Origin: UBA9732 sp963606545 | GTDB taxonomy: Bacteria; Spirochaetota; Spirochaetia; Sphaerochaetales; Sphaerochaetaceae | Direction: 5' to 3' | DNA length: 46,058 bases | NCBI GenBank assembly: GCA_963606545.1 | Contig: CAVCYP010000009.1 | Span: forward strand, 1-46,058 | Shown here: positions 23,604-34,200 of the stretch, one piece after another | Layout of the letters: every line of letters starts with the position of its first letter | How positions within the stretch are numbered: position 1 is the stretch's first letter | The notes under the pieces: generated by a model | What the model saw: only the letters and a program-made list of their open reading frames with translations | Told to the model about the DNA's origin: nothing | Database searches by the model: none | Program-made: the position numbers and the translations under genes

Positions 23604-24593
23604 TCAGTGTTTTTGCTCAAGAGGTACGTTTCCCAATAGCAGACCAATAGCCTCATGTCTTACAAAGTACTTATAATCTCCTGAAGCAGAGAAATAACAG
23701 TACCAGCATTTTTCGTCAGCTTTGTAGTGAACATCACAACCTTTGATGTAAGCACTTGCCCAGCCTTTTGGCGCAGGAACCAAAATTGGGCCGTTACCAC
23801 AACGCTCCCAATTGTAGCCATCATAGGATTTCAAAACAATTAAAACTGAAGAAGTGCGTTTTTTCTCCTGATCCCAAAAAACCGGACATTGGAAGGCATA
23901 AAGGACATCTCCACAAGGCACAACTCTGATACTTCCGCAGCCAAGATTTGTCCATTTATCATCTGGAAGCGGCTCAAAGAGAGGACGTTCTGGCTTTTGC
24001 ATAGAATATGGTCCAAAGATTGATGGAGCAGAGGCGCAAGCAAAATATCTAGAGAACTTTTGTCTTGAATCTGGGGCATTCAAATGTGAGGCACCAAAGA
24101 AAAGTCTATATTCATCTCCCGTTTTGATAAGCTGTGGCCTTGAAACTCTTGGGAACCTAAGATAATCACCGGCAAACGGAATTGCCCGGCTGTCAAGAAT
24201 CAACCTTGGCTTACTCCAAGTCACAAGATCTGTGGAGGTTTTCATCTCAAAACAGGAATAAGAATCATGTTTCCCTTCTCCTGAGCGACTATTTAAAAAC
24301 GGAATCTTTCCGTCGTGCTTTTCATAGAGAAGATAGTAGTTTTCGTTTTCAATAAATATAAACGGAGAATGTGCTCTAGGCTCAATAAGTCTGCTCTTTT
24401 CCCACGCAATTCCACTAGTTGAAACGCAGTGATGCAAACCCAACAAGGAATGATAGAACAAATGCCATTTACCGTCGCAGGACTGTTCCGGCAGTAGTAC
24501 CTGTGGATCACAGAGAGTTGGAGTTAATTTTCCGCCCTGGACAATGGGTTCATCGCTAAACGGAAACCACACACATTTCTCAAGCTCTTGCAT
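23604..24593 (-). CDS. glycoside hydrolase family 43-like beta-propeller protein
   Basis: A 329-residue protein without a signal peptide. Repeated segments such as GKWHLFYHSLLG, NENYYLLYEKHDG, DEYRLFFGAS, DVLYAFQCPVF and KCWYCYFSASGDY look like blades of the five-bladed propeller shared by GH43/GH68/GH130-type enzymes. CDPQVL near the N-terminus could supply the conserved Asp. Family assignment is by pattern only and the sugar is unknown. It starts 3 bp after the upstream membrane-protein gene and converges with the hydrolase gene (9 bp apart). Confidence 0.65.
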   Translation of the reverse strand: MQELEKCVWFPFSDEPIVQGGKLTPTLCDPQVLLPEQSCDGKWHLFYHSLLGLHHCVSTSGIAWEKSRLIEPRAHSPFIFIENENYYLLYEKHDGKIPFLNSRSGEGKHDSYSCFEMKTSTDLVTWSKPRLILDSRAIPFAGDYLRFPRVSRPQLIKTGDEYRLFFGASHLNAPDSRQKFSRYFACASAPSIFGPYSMQKPERPLFEPLPDDKWTNLGCGSIRVVPCGDVLYAFQCPVFWDQEKKRTSSVLIVLKSYDGYNWERCGNGPILVPAPKGWASAYIKGCDVHYKADEKCWYCYFSASGDYKYFVRHEAIGLLLGNVPLEQKH

Positions 24594-24596
24594 GCA

Positions 24597-24902
24597 TCAG
24601 TCCTTAGGCTGTCTTGGAGCCTTCTTTTTGCTGGTAAAAATAGGAGCAAAATTCTCTTCTGTATTTACCTTTTTCATATACCATTTTACGAATCTTGAAT
24701 AGATAAAAAAACTGAGTCCAGCAGAGATTGCAAACACCAATGTAAAGCCAATAGAAAGGGCTCCTTGGTCATCTGGGCTTACCACTAAATTCAAAATGAC
24801 AACACCAATCAGAAAGAAGGCAAGCATCAAAACAATGTTCGCTATTGAAGCTAATGTGATAAAAATTGCAGTATTTCTCTTTTTCCTGCCATCGTTTGTC
24901 AT
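24597..24902 (-). CDS. small two-segment membrane protein, unrecognised
   Basis: The 101-residue protein has two hydrophobic segments (about residues 12-40 and 49-69) between a basic N-terminus and a basic, Lys/Pro-rich C-terminal tail (TSKKKAPRQPKD). I do not recognise the family. Its ATG overlaps the lspA stop (ATGA), so it is translationally coupled to lspA, which hints at a role in the membrane but does not prove one. Confidence 0.75.
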   Translation of the reverse strand: MTNDGRKKRNTAIFITLASIANIVLMLAFFLIGVVILNLVVSPDDQGALSIGFTLVFAISAGLSFFIYSRFVKWYMKKVNTEENFAPIFTSKKKAPRQPKD

Positions 24903-25423
24903 TTTTTTACTTCTCCTTTATCCCTTCCAAACACCATAGATATTGCCAATAATATAACAAAAATAACCACACAACTATCACTAACATTGAAGGTTGGCCA
25001 TCTTTCCATTCCCAAAATACCGTAAAATTTGACACTGATAAAATCCACCACACCAGTATCAAATCTGAAAATTCTATCAATTATAGTACCAATTCCACCA
25101 CCAAGAATTCCGGCAGCAAACCATCTTTGAGCTGAAGTTAAATAGTCTTTTTTGGTTACAACCAAATATCCCACAAAAACCATCAAAGCAATTGGAAAGA
25201 TAATCAAAACCACAATGCGCATAAAGGTGGAGCCCTCAGCTCCAAGACTAAAAGCCGCTCCAGTATTTCTCACATGGCAGATCCAAAGGAAATCTCCAAA
25301 ATACTTTTTTGCAATAGTTCCAAGTGGAATGTTTTTCACAACTAGACCTTTTGTGACTTGGTCAAAAATCACAATTCCAAGAGAAAGCAAAAAAGGCAAA
25401 AACTTATTCTTCTTCACAGGCAC
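24899..25423 (-). CDS. lspA: lipoprotein signal peptidase (signal peptidase II)
   Basis: An inner-membrane aspartyl protease that removes lipoprotein signal peptides after lipidation. The 174 residues contain four membrane segments and the conserved motifs: DQVTKGLV near the N-terminus, RNTGAAFSL, GGGIGTIIDRIFR-x4-VVDFI with catalytic Asp residues and FNVSDSCVVI with the second catalytic Asp. The window encodes at least two of its likely substrates (lipoproteins at 1666 and 40039). It starts 6 bp after the Nif3-family gene. Confidence 0.95.
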   Translation of the reverse strand: MPVKKNKFLPFLLSLGIVIFDQVTKGLVVKNIPLGTIAKKYFGDFLWICHVRNTGAAFSLGAEGSTFMRIVVLIIFPIALMVFVGYLVVTKKDYLTSAQRWFAAGILGGGIGTIIDRIFRFDTGVVDFISVKFYGILGMERWPTFNVSDSCVVIFVILLAISMVFGRDKGEVKK

Positions 25424-25429
25424 CTCAAA

Positions 25430-26191
25430 TCAAATAGAGATTGGAGCATCTATAAAACACGTCTCAAATCCCATTTGAGAAACCTTATTCATTACCGCCT
25501 GAACGCCAAAGACCTCAGTCTCATAATGTCCCAGACACAAAAGCGTGAAATCCGAAACCTCCATGCAATCATTAAACGTGGTGTACCTAGCCTCTCCAGT
25601 AATCAGCGCATCTAGCCCCTCTTTTAGAGCCTCATACATGTCTGACGCACCGTCTCCAGAGACCACTCCAACTTTTCTAATCTTCCGCTTTGAATCTCCA
25701 ATTACCAGAGTTCTCTCACCCCGCCTGACTCCAAGTTTAGCAATAATCTCATCTGCATCTAAAGGCTCCGGAAGAACCCCCTTCACCCCAACATGCACCC
25801 CGTGAAAGAAAGAAAACGGCTCCACCTCCTCCAAATTCAAGCTTGCAGCCATTTGTGCATTATTTCCAAGCGCCAAGTTAGCATCAAGCGGAAGGTGGCA
25901 GGCAAAAAGCGCAACCTTGTTATCCAAAAGCGTCTTCACTCGTTTGTAATGGCGCCCCGTAATTGCAATTGGCCTGCCCCAAAACAGCCCATGATGCACA
26001 AAAAGCATATCAGCACCCAGCTTTGTCGCCTGCTCAATGGTCTGTAAACTGGCATCCACGGCAAACGCAAGCTTCTTCACGTCCGCCTCTAAATCACCCA
26101 CCTGTAGCCCATTTAGAGAAATATCCGCACCGCTATAATCCGATATTCTTAAAAGCTCTGAAAAATAACTTACCAAGTCCTTAACTTTCAT
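25430..26191 (-). CDS. Nif3-like dinuclear metal-centre protein
   Basis: A 253-residue protein of the Nif3/YbgI (DUF34) family, which forms hexameric rings with two metal ions per subunit. The metal ligands are visible in FVHHGLFWG, ACHLPLDAN and CLGHYETEVFG, and the NGLQVG motif lies near the N-terminus. Members have been called GTP cyclohydrolase type 2, but the physiological role is unsettled. It is divergent from the Lon-like gene and heads the lspA group. Confidence 0.93.
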   Translation of the reverse strand: MKVKDLVSYFSELLRISDYSGADISLNGLQVGDLEADVKKLAFAVDASLQTIEQATKLGADMLFVHHGLFWGRPIAITGRHYKRVKTLLDNKVALFACHLPLDANLALGNNAQMAASLNLEEVEPFSFFHGVHVGVKGVLPEPLDADEIIAKLGVRRGERTLVIGDSKRKIRKVGVVSGDGASDMYEALKEGLDALITGEARYTTFNDCMEVSDFTLLCLGHYETEVFGVQAVMNKVSQMGFETCFIDAPISI

Positions 26192-26200
26192 ACGTTTGAT

Positions 26201-26206
26201 TATAAT
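26201..26206 (+). promoter_or_regulatory. -10 element of the Lon-like protease gene
   Basis: Consensus TATAAT ending 8 bp before the ATG at 26215. Transcription would start at or within two bases of the start codon, giving a leaderless message. No good -35 is present and no Shine-Dalgarno lies between. Confidence 0.45.
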
Positions 26207-26214
26207 TTATTGAC

Positions 26215-28218
26215 ATGAGTTTTTCCACTACCTACAATTTGCCCATGAATCTTGAAGAAATAGGAATCAGAGAACTGTCTGAACAAGACGCTGGCTTCTC
26301 TTACAATAAAGAACAAATAGGCTCTTTGCGCAAAAACTGTGGCAAAGACGGCATAGTAGGACAACCTAGAGCCCTAAGCGCCCTCAGCATGGGAATGAGC
26401 GTAAATACAAAAGGCTACAACATTTACATTAGCGGAGAAGATGGAACAGGCCGGCATAGCGCAGTAAGACAAATTGCCTGCACTTTACCAAAGCCAAAAG
26501 AACTATATGACCTGCTTTACGTACATAATTTTGACAGAAATGAGGCTCCTTTTTTGCTTTCTTTACCAGCTCCCTACGGGGTAAACCTACAGAGCAGCCT
26601 TGCAACGGTAGCTTCCTTTGTTGACGCAGGCCAATGGGAAAGAGCAAACCTAGAAGAGCAAGACCTTGAAAAAGCCTTTTCTTCTGTTGAAAACCCCCTT
26701 CTTGGCGTTTTCTTTAGACAACTGCGCACCGCACTGGCAAAGCATACAGAAGGTTACAAAAGATACCTTGGAAATCTCATCCATGACGGCTCAAAAAGTT
26801 TTGTCCGTCCCCTTGTGGAAGAATATCATCCAACCCATGCCAACCTTTTTGGGCAACTGACCAAGAATGAAGAATACTGTCATTTAAGCCTTTGCGGAGG
26901 TTCCATCCTTGATGCCGTTGGTGGTTTCTTTGTTGTACGGGCAGACAAAATTTTGGCGCACAGCTCCCTTTGGGATGACTTAAAACTCTTTGCGGAAAGC
27001 TCCAGCTTTACGCTTCAAGGGCCGTCCAACAACAGCCTACAAGACAACATCTTTATAAGACCAATAGTCTCAAGTCTTCCTGTAAAGATTATCCTTGTTG
27101 GAAGTGATGCGCTTTATGACAAACTTTGTGATGAGGATGAAGAGTTTCTCCGGTTGTTCAAAATCTCTGCAGAGTTTGATTTTTCCATGCCAGCCAATGA
27201 AGAGAATATCAAGGGAACAATAGCCTATATCCTAAGTGTCATTGAAAAAAATTCGCTATTACCAATCTCAGATGCCGCTATTTGCGAACTTTTAAAATAC
27301 AGCTCTTGGTATGCAGAAATGCGCGACGAGCTTACCACAAGGCTCTCTTTTGTTGGAGATCTTCTCTTTGAGGCCAACTATTTTGCCCTTCAACATAAGG
27401 CTACAAGCATAGACAAGGCCTGCGTAACAGAAGCCATGAATGCCAGAGATTTTGTAAATGGGCTGACAGAAGAAAAGATTAATAAAGAGATTGAAGACGG
27501 GGAGATGATTATCTCCTTGGAAGGCTCTAAAGTTGGCGTAGTAAACGGCCTTGCCGTGATGGATAGAGGGCTAGCCTCCTTTGGAACCCCCACTGTGATA
27601 TCGGTTTCTGTGGCGCCAGGCTCAGAGGGAATTGTGAATATAGAGCATGAGGCGGGGCTGTCTGGAGAGATTCACGACAAGGGCCTTCTGATTCTGGAAG
27701 GATACCTGCGCAAGCGTTATGCTCGCTCCTTCCCGCTTTCAATTTACGCTGGAATTTGTTTTGAGCAGTCTTATGCAGAAGTGGACGGGGATAGTGCGTC
27801 CTCTTCAGAGCTTTTTGCTCTACTTTCAGCTATTGGCGAGCTTCCGGTACGGCAAGATATTGCAGTTACAGGATCAGTAAACCAGATGGGAGACATTCAG
27901 CCAGTTGGTGGCATCAACGAAAAAATAGCCGGATTCTTCTCTATTTGTCAAAAAATGGGACTTTCCGGCAAGCAAGGAGTTGTCATTCCAAAACAAAATG
28001 TGAAGTCCCTCATTCTACCAGATAGCATTGTAGCAGCTATTAAAGAGGGAAAATTTCACATCTATCCAATTTCCACCATAGATGAAGGAATGGAGATTCT
28101 CACCCTAAGACCAAGTGGAGAGAGAAATCAAAAAGGCAATTTCCCACAGAACACTCTAAACCGAATAATTGAAGACAGGCTCAGAAAACTCTATGAGCTT
28201 TCCAAGCCTGCTAATTAA
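26215..28218 (+). CDS. Lon-like ATP-dependent protease (LonB/YcbZ type)
   Basis: A 667-residue protein of the Lon-like group that carries an AAA_32-type ATPase region rather than the N-terminal domain of classic Lon. The P-loop SGEDGTGRHS (residues 73-82) has Arg at the usual Lys position, and no clear Walker B is seen, so ATP hydrolysis may be weak. The C-terminal peptidase is intact: Ser527 in DGDSASSSE and Lys570 in GGINEKIAG. These are 43 residues apart, the spacing of the Lon catalytic dyad. TGSVNQMGDIQPVGG is also typical. It probably degrades selected or damaged proteins. It converges with the peptide synthetase gene. Confidence 0.88.
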   Translation: MSFSTTYNLPMNLEEIGIRELSEQDAGFSYNKEQIGSLRKNCGKDGIVGQPRALSALSMGMSVNTKGYNIYISGEDGTGRHSAVRQIACTLPKPKELYDLLYVHNFDRNEAPFLLSLPAPYGVNLQSSLATVASFVDAGQWERANLEEQDLEKAFSSVENPLLGVFFRQLRTALAKHTEGYKRYLGNLIHDGSKSFVRPLVEEYHPTHANLFGQLTKNEEYCHLSLCGGSILDAVGGFFVVRADKILAHSSLWDDLKLFAESSSFTLQGPSNNSLQDNIFIRPIVSSLPVKIILVGSDALYDKLCDEDEEFLRLFKISAEFDFSMPANEENIKGTIAYILSVIEKNSLLPISDAAICELLKYSSWYAEMRDELTTRLSFVGDLLFEANYFALQHKATSIDKACVTEAMNARDFVNGLTEEKINKEIEDGEMIISLEGSKVGVVNGLAVMDRGLASFGTPTVISVSVAPGSEGIVNIEHEAGLSGEIHDKGLLILEGYLRKRYARSFPLSIYAGICFEQSYAEVDGDSASSSELFALLSAIGELPVRQDIAVTGSVNQMGDIQPVGGINEKIAGFFSICQKMGLSGKQGVVIPKQNVKSLILPDSIVAAIKEGKFHIYPISTIDEGMEILTLRPSGERNQKGNFPQNTLNRIIEDRLRKLYELSKPAN

Positions 28219-28233
28219 TTAATACAACTCACG

Positions 28234-31200
28234 TTACTTAAAAAAGCCCTCTTTAAAAAGTTTCTCTGAAAACTTTTTTACGTAAGAACTATCGGTCAGT
28301 GGCCACTGGAAACCTAAACGGTAGAGAATTTGCAGCGTCAAAGTATTATCAATTGTGTCTACCCCGTTCTCTCTTAAAGACTCTTCCCCTTTACTGGAAG
28401 AATACGTCATAAGCGAGCTTACAGAGTCTGCTCTTGCTGGATCTTTGAGCGCCTGTTCCATATCTTGAGCAAAAGTCTCCTCTTCAACAAATTTAAAGTC
28501 TTGCCTAATTTCAGTAAGAATATTTCCAAGATGTCTTAGGTGCTGGTTAGACGGCATAAAGGTAATACACTCATCTGGAGTAGTTGCAAGCAGTACAAGG
28601 CTCTGTGCAGTACAGTCAATTGGAGAGAAATCCACCTCTACGTCAGTTGCACTGTACGCAAGCTCACCAAGTTCCAGATAGGCCTTAAGCATCTTCATAA
28701 AACCGTTGGAAGCATAGTTAATCTGGAAAAGCCCGTCACTAAACCTAGGAGCTAGATTTCCAACTCTCATAACCTTTGCTTTCAGGCCTTTCTCAAGGAT
28801 TGCCGTGTAAAGGGCTCGTTCAGCCAAGAACTTAGATTTAACGTACTGGTTGTTAGCTATAACTTGCCCCTTATAAAGCTCAGTTTCTTTGAAGGTAAAA
28901 TACTCCTCCTTGGAAGAGACTTCACTGTAACCTGCTACACTCTCAGTAGATACATGAATAAGATGTGCATCATTTTCAAGGCACCAGTTAATTAAATTCT
29001 CAACTGATTTAACGTTTACTTGCTCTATTTCATCCCCTTTTGAAAAATGTTTTACAGAGGCTAGACAGTTGAAAACAGTAAGCTGCTTCTGTTTAAAATC
29101 TGAAAGCCCATTTTCCTCAAGAATATTATTCTCTAGAATTATTATTCTCTTTCCAATCAAGGAGATAAGGTCTTCCATTTGATAGTAAGAAAGCAAGCTC
29201 TTTAGTCGCTCTTCAGCCTTTTCATTGTCCTTGCCACGAACCAGAGCCCATACCGTTCGCTTTTCCTCCTTCATTAGTTCTCTGAGAACATGGATTCCAA
29301 GATAGCCAGTAGCACCTGCAAGAAGGACATCTCCAACTTCATTTCTTTTGCCTTCTTTGAACGCCTTTAGGCTGTTTTTCTCAAGTAGCTCATTGATGGC
29401 AGTGTAATCAAAGCCTTCATCATCTGAAGTTTTTCCGCTCTTTTTCTCTTCTTTCTGAGGCTTTTCTTCTGCTTCTAGGCCTAAGAACTGGGCAAGCTTA
29501 TGCGGCGTAGAAAGCTCAAATACGTCTTTATAGGCAATTTTGTACCCCTTTTTGCCGGCCTCTACTACAACCTTCATGGCACTTATAGAAGAACCGCCTA
29601 GATCAAAGAAGTCATCATCTCGGCCAACCTTCTCAAGACCTAACACACTTTGGAAGACTGAGCAGAAATCCTCTTCTGCATTACTGACAGGAGCCACGTA
29701 TTCCGTTTGGGTAAACGTTGGTTTTGGAAGCGCTCTTCTATCAACTTTTTGGTTTACTGTAAGTGGAATCTTTTCTATCTGCATTGTCACTGCAGGCACC
29801 ATATAAGGCGGTAATTTGGAGCGTATAAAGGAATTAAGTGCATCAACTGAAATCTTTTCATCACTTACTATGTAAGAGGCCACAAACTTTCCACCGGCAG
29901 GCGAATCAAAGGCTGCAACGGTTGCGTCTTTGATTTTGTCATACTCTCTTATGACCTTTTCAATTTCAGTTAGCTCTATTCTGAAGCCCCTGACCTTCAC
30001 CTGTCCATCCCTACGGCCAACAAAGTCTATGTTGCCATCCGGTAGATAACGGACTATGTCTCCAGTTCTATAAAGGGTTTCATAGCCTTCCTCTGAGGTA
30101 AAAGGATTTACAATAAAGGTTTCTGCGGTTTTATCGGGCCGGTTGAGGTAGCCTTTACCCACTTGGAAGCCGGCAATGCAGAGCTCGCCCACCCCGCCTG
30201 GAGGCAGGAGGTTGAGGTTTTCGTCTACCACGTAGAGCTTGGTGTTGTCCATTGCCTTTCCAATTGGGAGGAGTTTGCTGTCGTCTTTGACTAGGTAGTT
30301 GGTGACGGCTATGGTGCATTCCGTTGGCCCATAGATGTTGTAGAAGTTGATTCCCTTTGGAGGAGTTAACGGAGTGAGTTTTTCGCCTCCTACTGAGAGG
30401 TATTTGAGGCTCTTGGAAGTGGTAAATAGAGCATACTGGCGGCCTACCTGCGTTGTCATGAAGGAATGGGTGATGGCTTTGACGCAGAAATATTCGTCAA
30501 TCAAAGCAAGGTCCATTCTGATTTCATTAGGAAGAATGTGAAGTTCAGCGCCGGTTACAAGCGTTGGATAGGTATCCATCATGTTGGCATCAAAGCCAAA
30601 GGAGGCGTAGGCGGCAACTCGGCTTCTCTTGTTAAGCTGCGCTGTCCTTATATACCAGTGCACGTAGTTAATTAGATTGGAATGTTTGAGCATTGCGCCC
30701 TTTGGCTTTCCAGTTGTGCCAGAGGTGTAGAGAAGAATGTAAGTATCCTCCGGTGACGGGCCCTGTGGTACAAAGCCTGCTTCAAGCTGCTCTATTTCAT
30801 CAGTAAAGAGCACTTGGCCTTGGTAATTAGGAATCAAGTGCATCAAATTGCGCTCTGCTATAATAATCTTTGCACCAGAGTCCTCAACCATGAAAGAAAG
30901 TCTCTCTGTTGGATAACTTGGGTCCAGTGGCTGATAAGCAGCACCACTTTTAAGAACCCCAAGAGCAGAGACAGGCATCCACTGAGAGCGGGAAACTAAA
31001 ATAGAAACAGCATCTCCTTTTTTGACTCCGTTTTTAGCCAAATGAGCGGCAATTTTGTCGGTGAGAACATCAAGAGCTTTGTAACTAATCCTTGTGTCTT
31101 TAAAGACAACGGCAGTCTTTCTTGGAGTTAATTTAGCCTGCTTTCTGAAAAGCGATACCACCGTTTCAGTTCTGTCATATTTGAATTCTGTCTGGTTGAA

Positions 31201-34200
31201 AGCTTCTATTATCTTGCTATCTGCAGCACTTATAGGCTTGATTTCGCTAAAGGTTTCCTTGTCCAAAAGCTGGCCAGCTACTGTGTCTAGCGTTCTAGTA
31301 AATGCCTCTACAAAACCTTGTGAATAGCGGTCTGTATTATAGGAGAAAGTATATATATATTTTCCTTTCTCTTCGGTAATTAGTACCACCATCTTAGCCT
31401 TTTCTGTATCTCTTTCAAGAGACGTGACTTCTGCCTTTTTCCCTGCCATAGTATCAAAGACAAATTGACTGCCTTGGTAGGAAAAAAGGACATCTGAAGA
31501 AAGGGAGTAGTCATGTGCTATTTGGGAGAACGGATAAAGATCATGAGCCATATTATCAAGATAAGTAGAACCCGTCTTTACAATGGTTTGCGCTATGTTT
31601 CCATCCTGCGAGAAGGCAAAATACATTGGAAAGGTTTTTACAAACATGGAGACACTTCTTTCAAGTCTGCCGTCACTTCTGCCGTTGTAGACAGTAGCAT
31701 AGACAGCCTCTTTTGTTCCGTTGTAACGGCTCAGAGTGTAGCCAAAGGCAGTATTGAAAACTGCAGTTTCACTAACTGCGTGCTCTTGGCACCATTTTTT
31801 CATCTTTTCATGAGGAATCTCAGACGTTAAAACAAAGTCCTTAAATTCCGCCGGAGTCCCTTCGTGGACATCGCTTAGAGGAAGATAATTAGTTTCCTCT
31901 AGGCCTGCAAAGATTGCATCATAATAAGCCTTGGCTTCAGCATATTTTGGACTAGCTTGGGCCTCTGCCTCATCTAGAGCATACTCAAAGGCCGTATAAC
32001 TTTCTGCCTCAACTTCCTCTCCCCGGTAAGCTTTCTCAATATCCTCAAGGAAAATCACAAAAGAAGTCCCATCAAAGATTATGTGATGAATATCCAGGAA
32101 GAAATAGGTGCCCTCTTTAGTAAAGAAAAAGGCAAATCTAGAAAGCTCTTTTTCCGTAAGGCTAAAGCTCTGAACAAGGGTCTCTCTTGGCGGAAGGCTG
32201 TCTACCTGGACCTCCCCAACCGTTATCTTAGCCTCATCCCGCCTTACCGCCTTGACCTCGCCATCTTGGTTAACTATAAGTATAGTCTTGAGATACGGAT
32301 GCGCATTTACAGCGGTAATCACCGCAGCCTTAAGCCTTTCAACGTCCACCTTCTTATCCAGCTTAAAGACAAAAGGAATGTTATACAGCGTGGAATCCGG
32401 ATTAGCCAAACAGGCACTAAAAATTCCCTTCTGAGTCTCAGATATAGGATAGAAAACCTGCTTCTCCCTCTCCTTCATCTGCTCTGAAGAACCAATGAAC
32501 GCCGCAAGCTTCTCAATTGTCCCGTTATTTTTCAAATCCGCAATCTGAAGCGGCACGTTAAATTCACGCTTCATGAACGCAGTCAACTGAATTACCCCGA
32601 TACTTGTTAAGCCTGCACTTTCAAGCTCTGCCTTAACACTTATCTTTACACCACCACAGAGCTTAGAAACAAAATGAGCAATCTTCTCTTCAATATCGGT
32701 TTTAGGTGCAGCGTACTCGCCAGTTTTCCTTTCCGGCAGAGGTAGAGCCCGCCGGTTGACCTTTTGATTGGTGGTAAGTGGGATTTTGTCTAGCTGCATT
32801 GTGACTTCAGGGACCATGTAGTCCGGTTTGCGCTCACGAATGAAGGCGTTAAGTTTTTCCACGTCAATCTTTTGGTCAGACACCACGTAGGCGGCAATGT
32901 ACTTTCCTCCTGCGGGGGAATCAAAGGCAGCCACTGTAGCATCCTTCACTGGCGGATAGTCTCTTATAACCTTCTCAACTTCTGTAAGCTCAATTCTAAA
33001 GCCTCTGATTTTGACTTGGCTATCCCGGCGACCGATAAACTCAATATTTCCGTCCTCAAGCCATCTGACAATATCGCCAGTGCGGTAAAGAACTTGATAA
33101 TCCTTGTCTTGACTAAATGGATTAGTAATAAAGACTTGGCTTGTCTTTTCCGGTCTTTGATAGTAGCCCTTTCCTACCTGAAGTCCGGTTATGCACAACT
33201 CTCCAGCTTGTCCCACCGGCAGAGGTCTTAGTTCTGAATCAACCACATAAAGCTTAACGTTTCCAAAAGGTTTTCCAATTGGAAGTAGCTTGCTGTCAGA
33301 GAGAACTTTGAAGTTTGTAACGGCAACGGTGCATTCTGTTGGGCCATAGAGATTGAAAAAATTAAGGCCCTTGGGAGGGGTCAACGGAGTAAGCTTCTCG
33401 CCTCCAGCGGAAAGGTATTTAAGACTTTTTGCAGAGGTAAAAAGAGCAAACTGACGGCCCACTTGGGTAGTCATAAAGGCATGAGTAATCTTATTTACCG
33501 CAAAATACTCATCTAAAGCCAAAAGGTCAGGCCTTATCTCCTCTGCAAGAATGTGAAGCTCTGCACCACATAAAAGCGTTGGATAGGTGTCCATCATGTT
33601 GGCATCAAAGCCAAAAGAAGCGTACGCTGCAACCCTGCTATTTTCAGTCAAGTTAACGAGTTTTGTATAGCCAGCACAGTAATTTACAAGATTTTTCTCA
33701 CTGAGCATGGCCCCCTTAGGCGTCCCCGTAGTACCAGAAGTATAAAGAAGAATTAAAGTATCTTCAGGCTCTGGCTCTGCTACAGCAGTAGCCGGTTCAA
33801 GCTGCTCTATTTCCTCTGTGAGAAGTATTTTACCCTCATAGTCTGGCAAAAGCTGAAGAAGCTTTTGGTCCGCAATCAGCGCCTTTGCCCCCGAATCTTT
33901 CACCATGAAATTCAACCTTTCCTCTGGATAATTAGGATCCAAAGGCTGATAGGCTGCCCCACTTTTAAGCACGCCCAAAGCCGTAACTGGCATCCACTGA
34001 GACCGGTCAATCATAATAGAAACAAAATGGCCCTTTCCAATCCCCTGCTTGGAAATCCACGCCGCAATTCGGTCCGACAAGTCATCTAATTGAGAATAAG
34101 TAAGCCGATTATTTTTAAACACCACAGCAACTTTATCTGGCGTCTTCTGAGCCTGCTGCCTGAAAAGTCTCACAATTGTGGGATACTCCACAAGCGGAGT

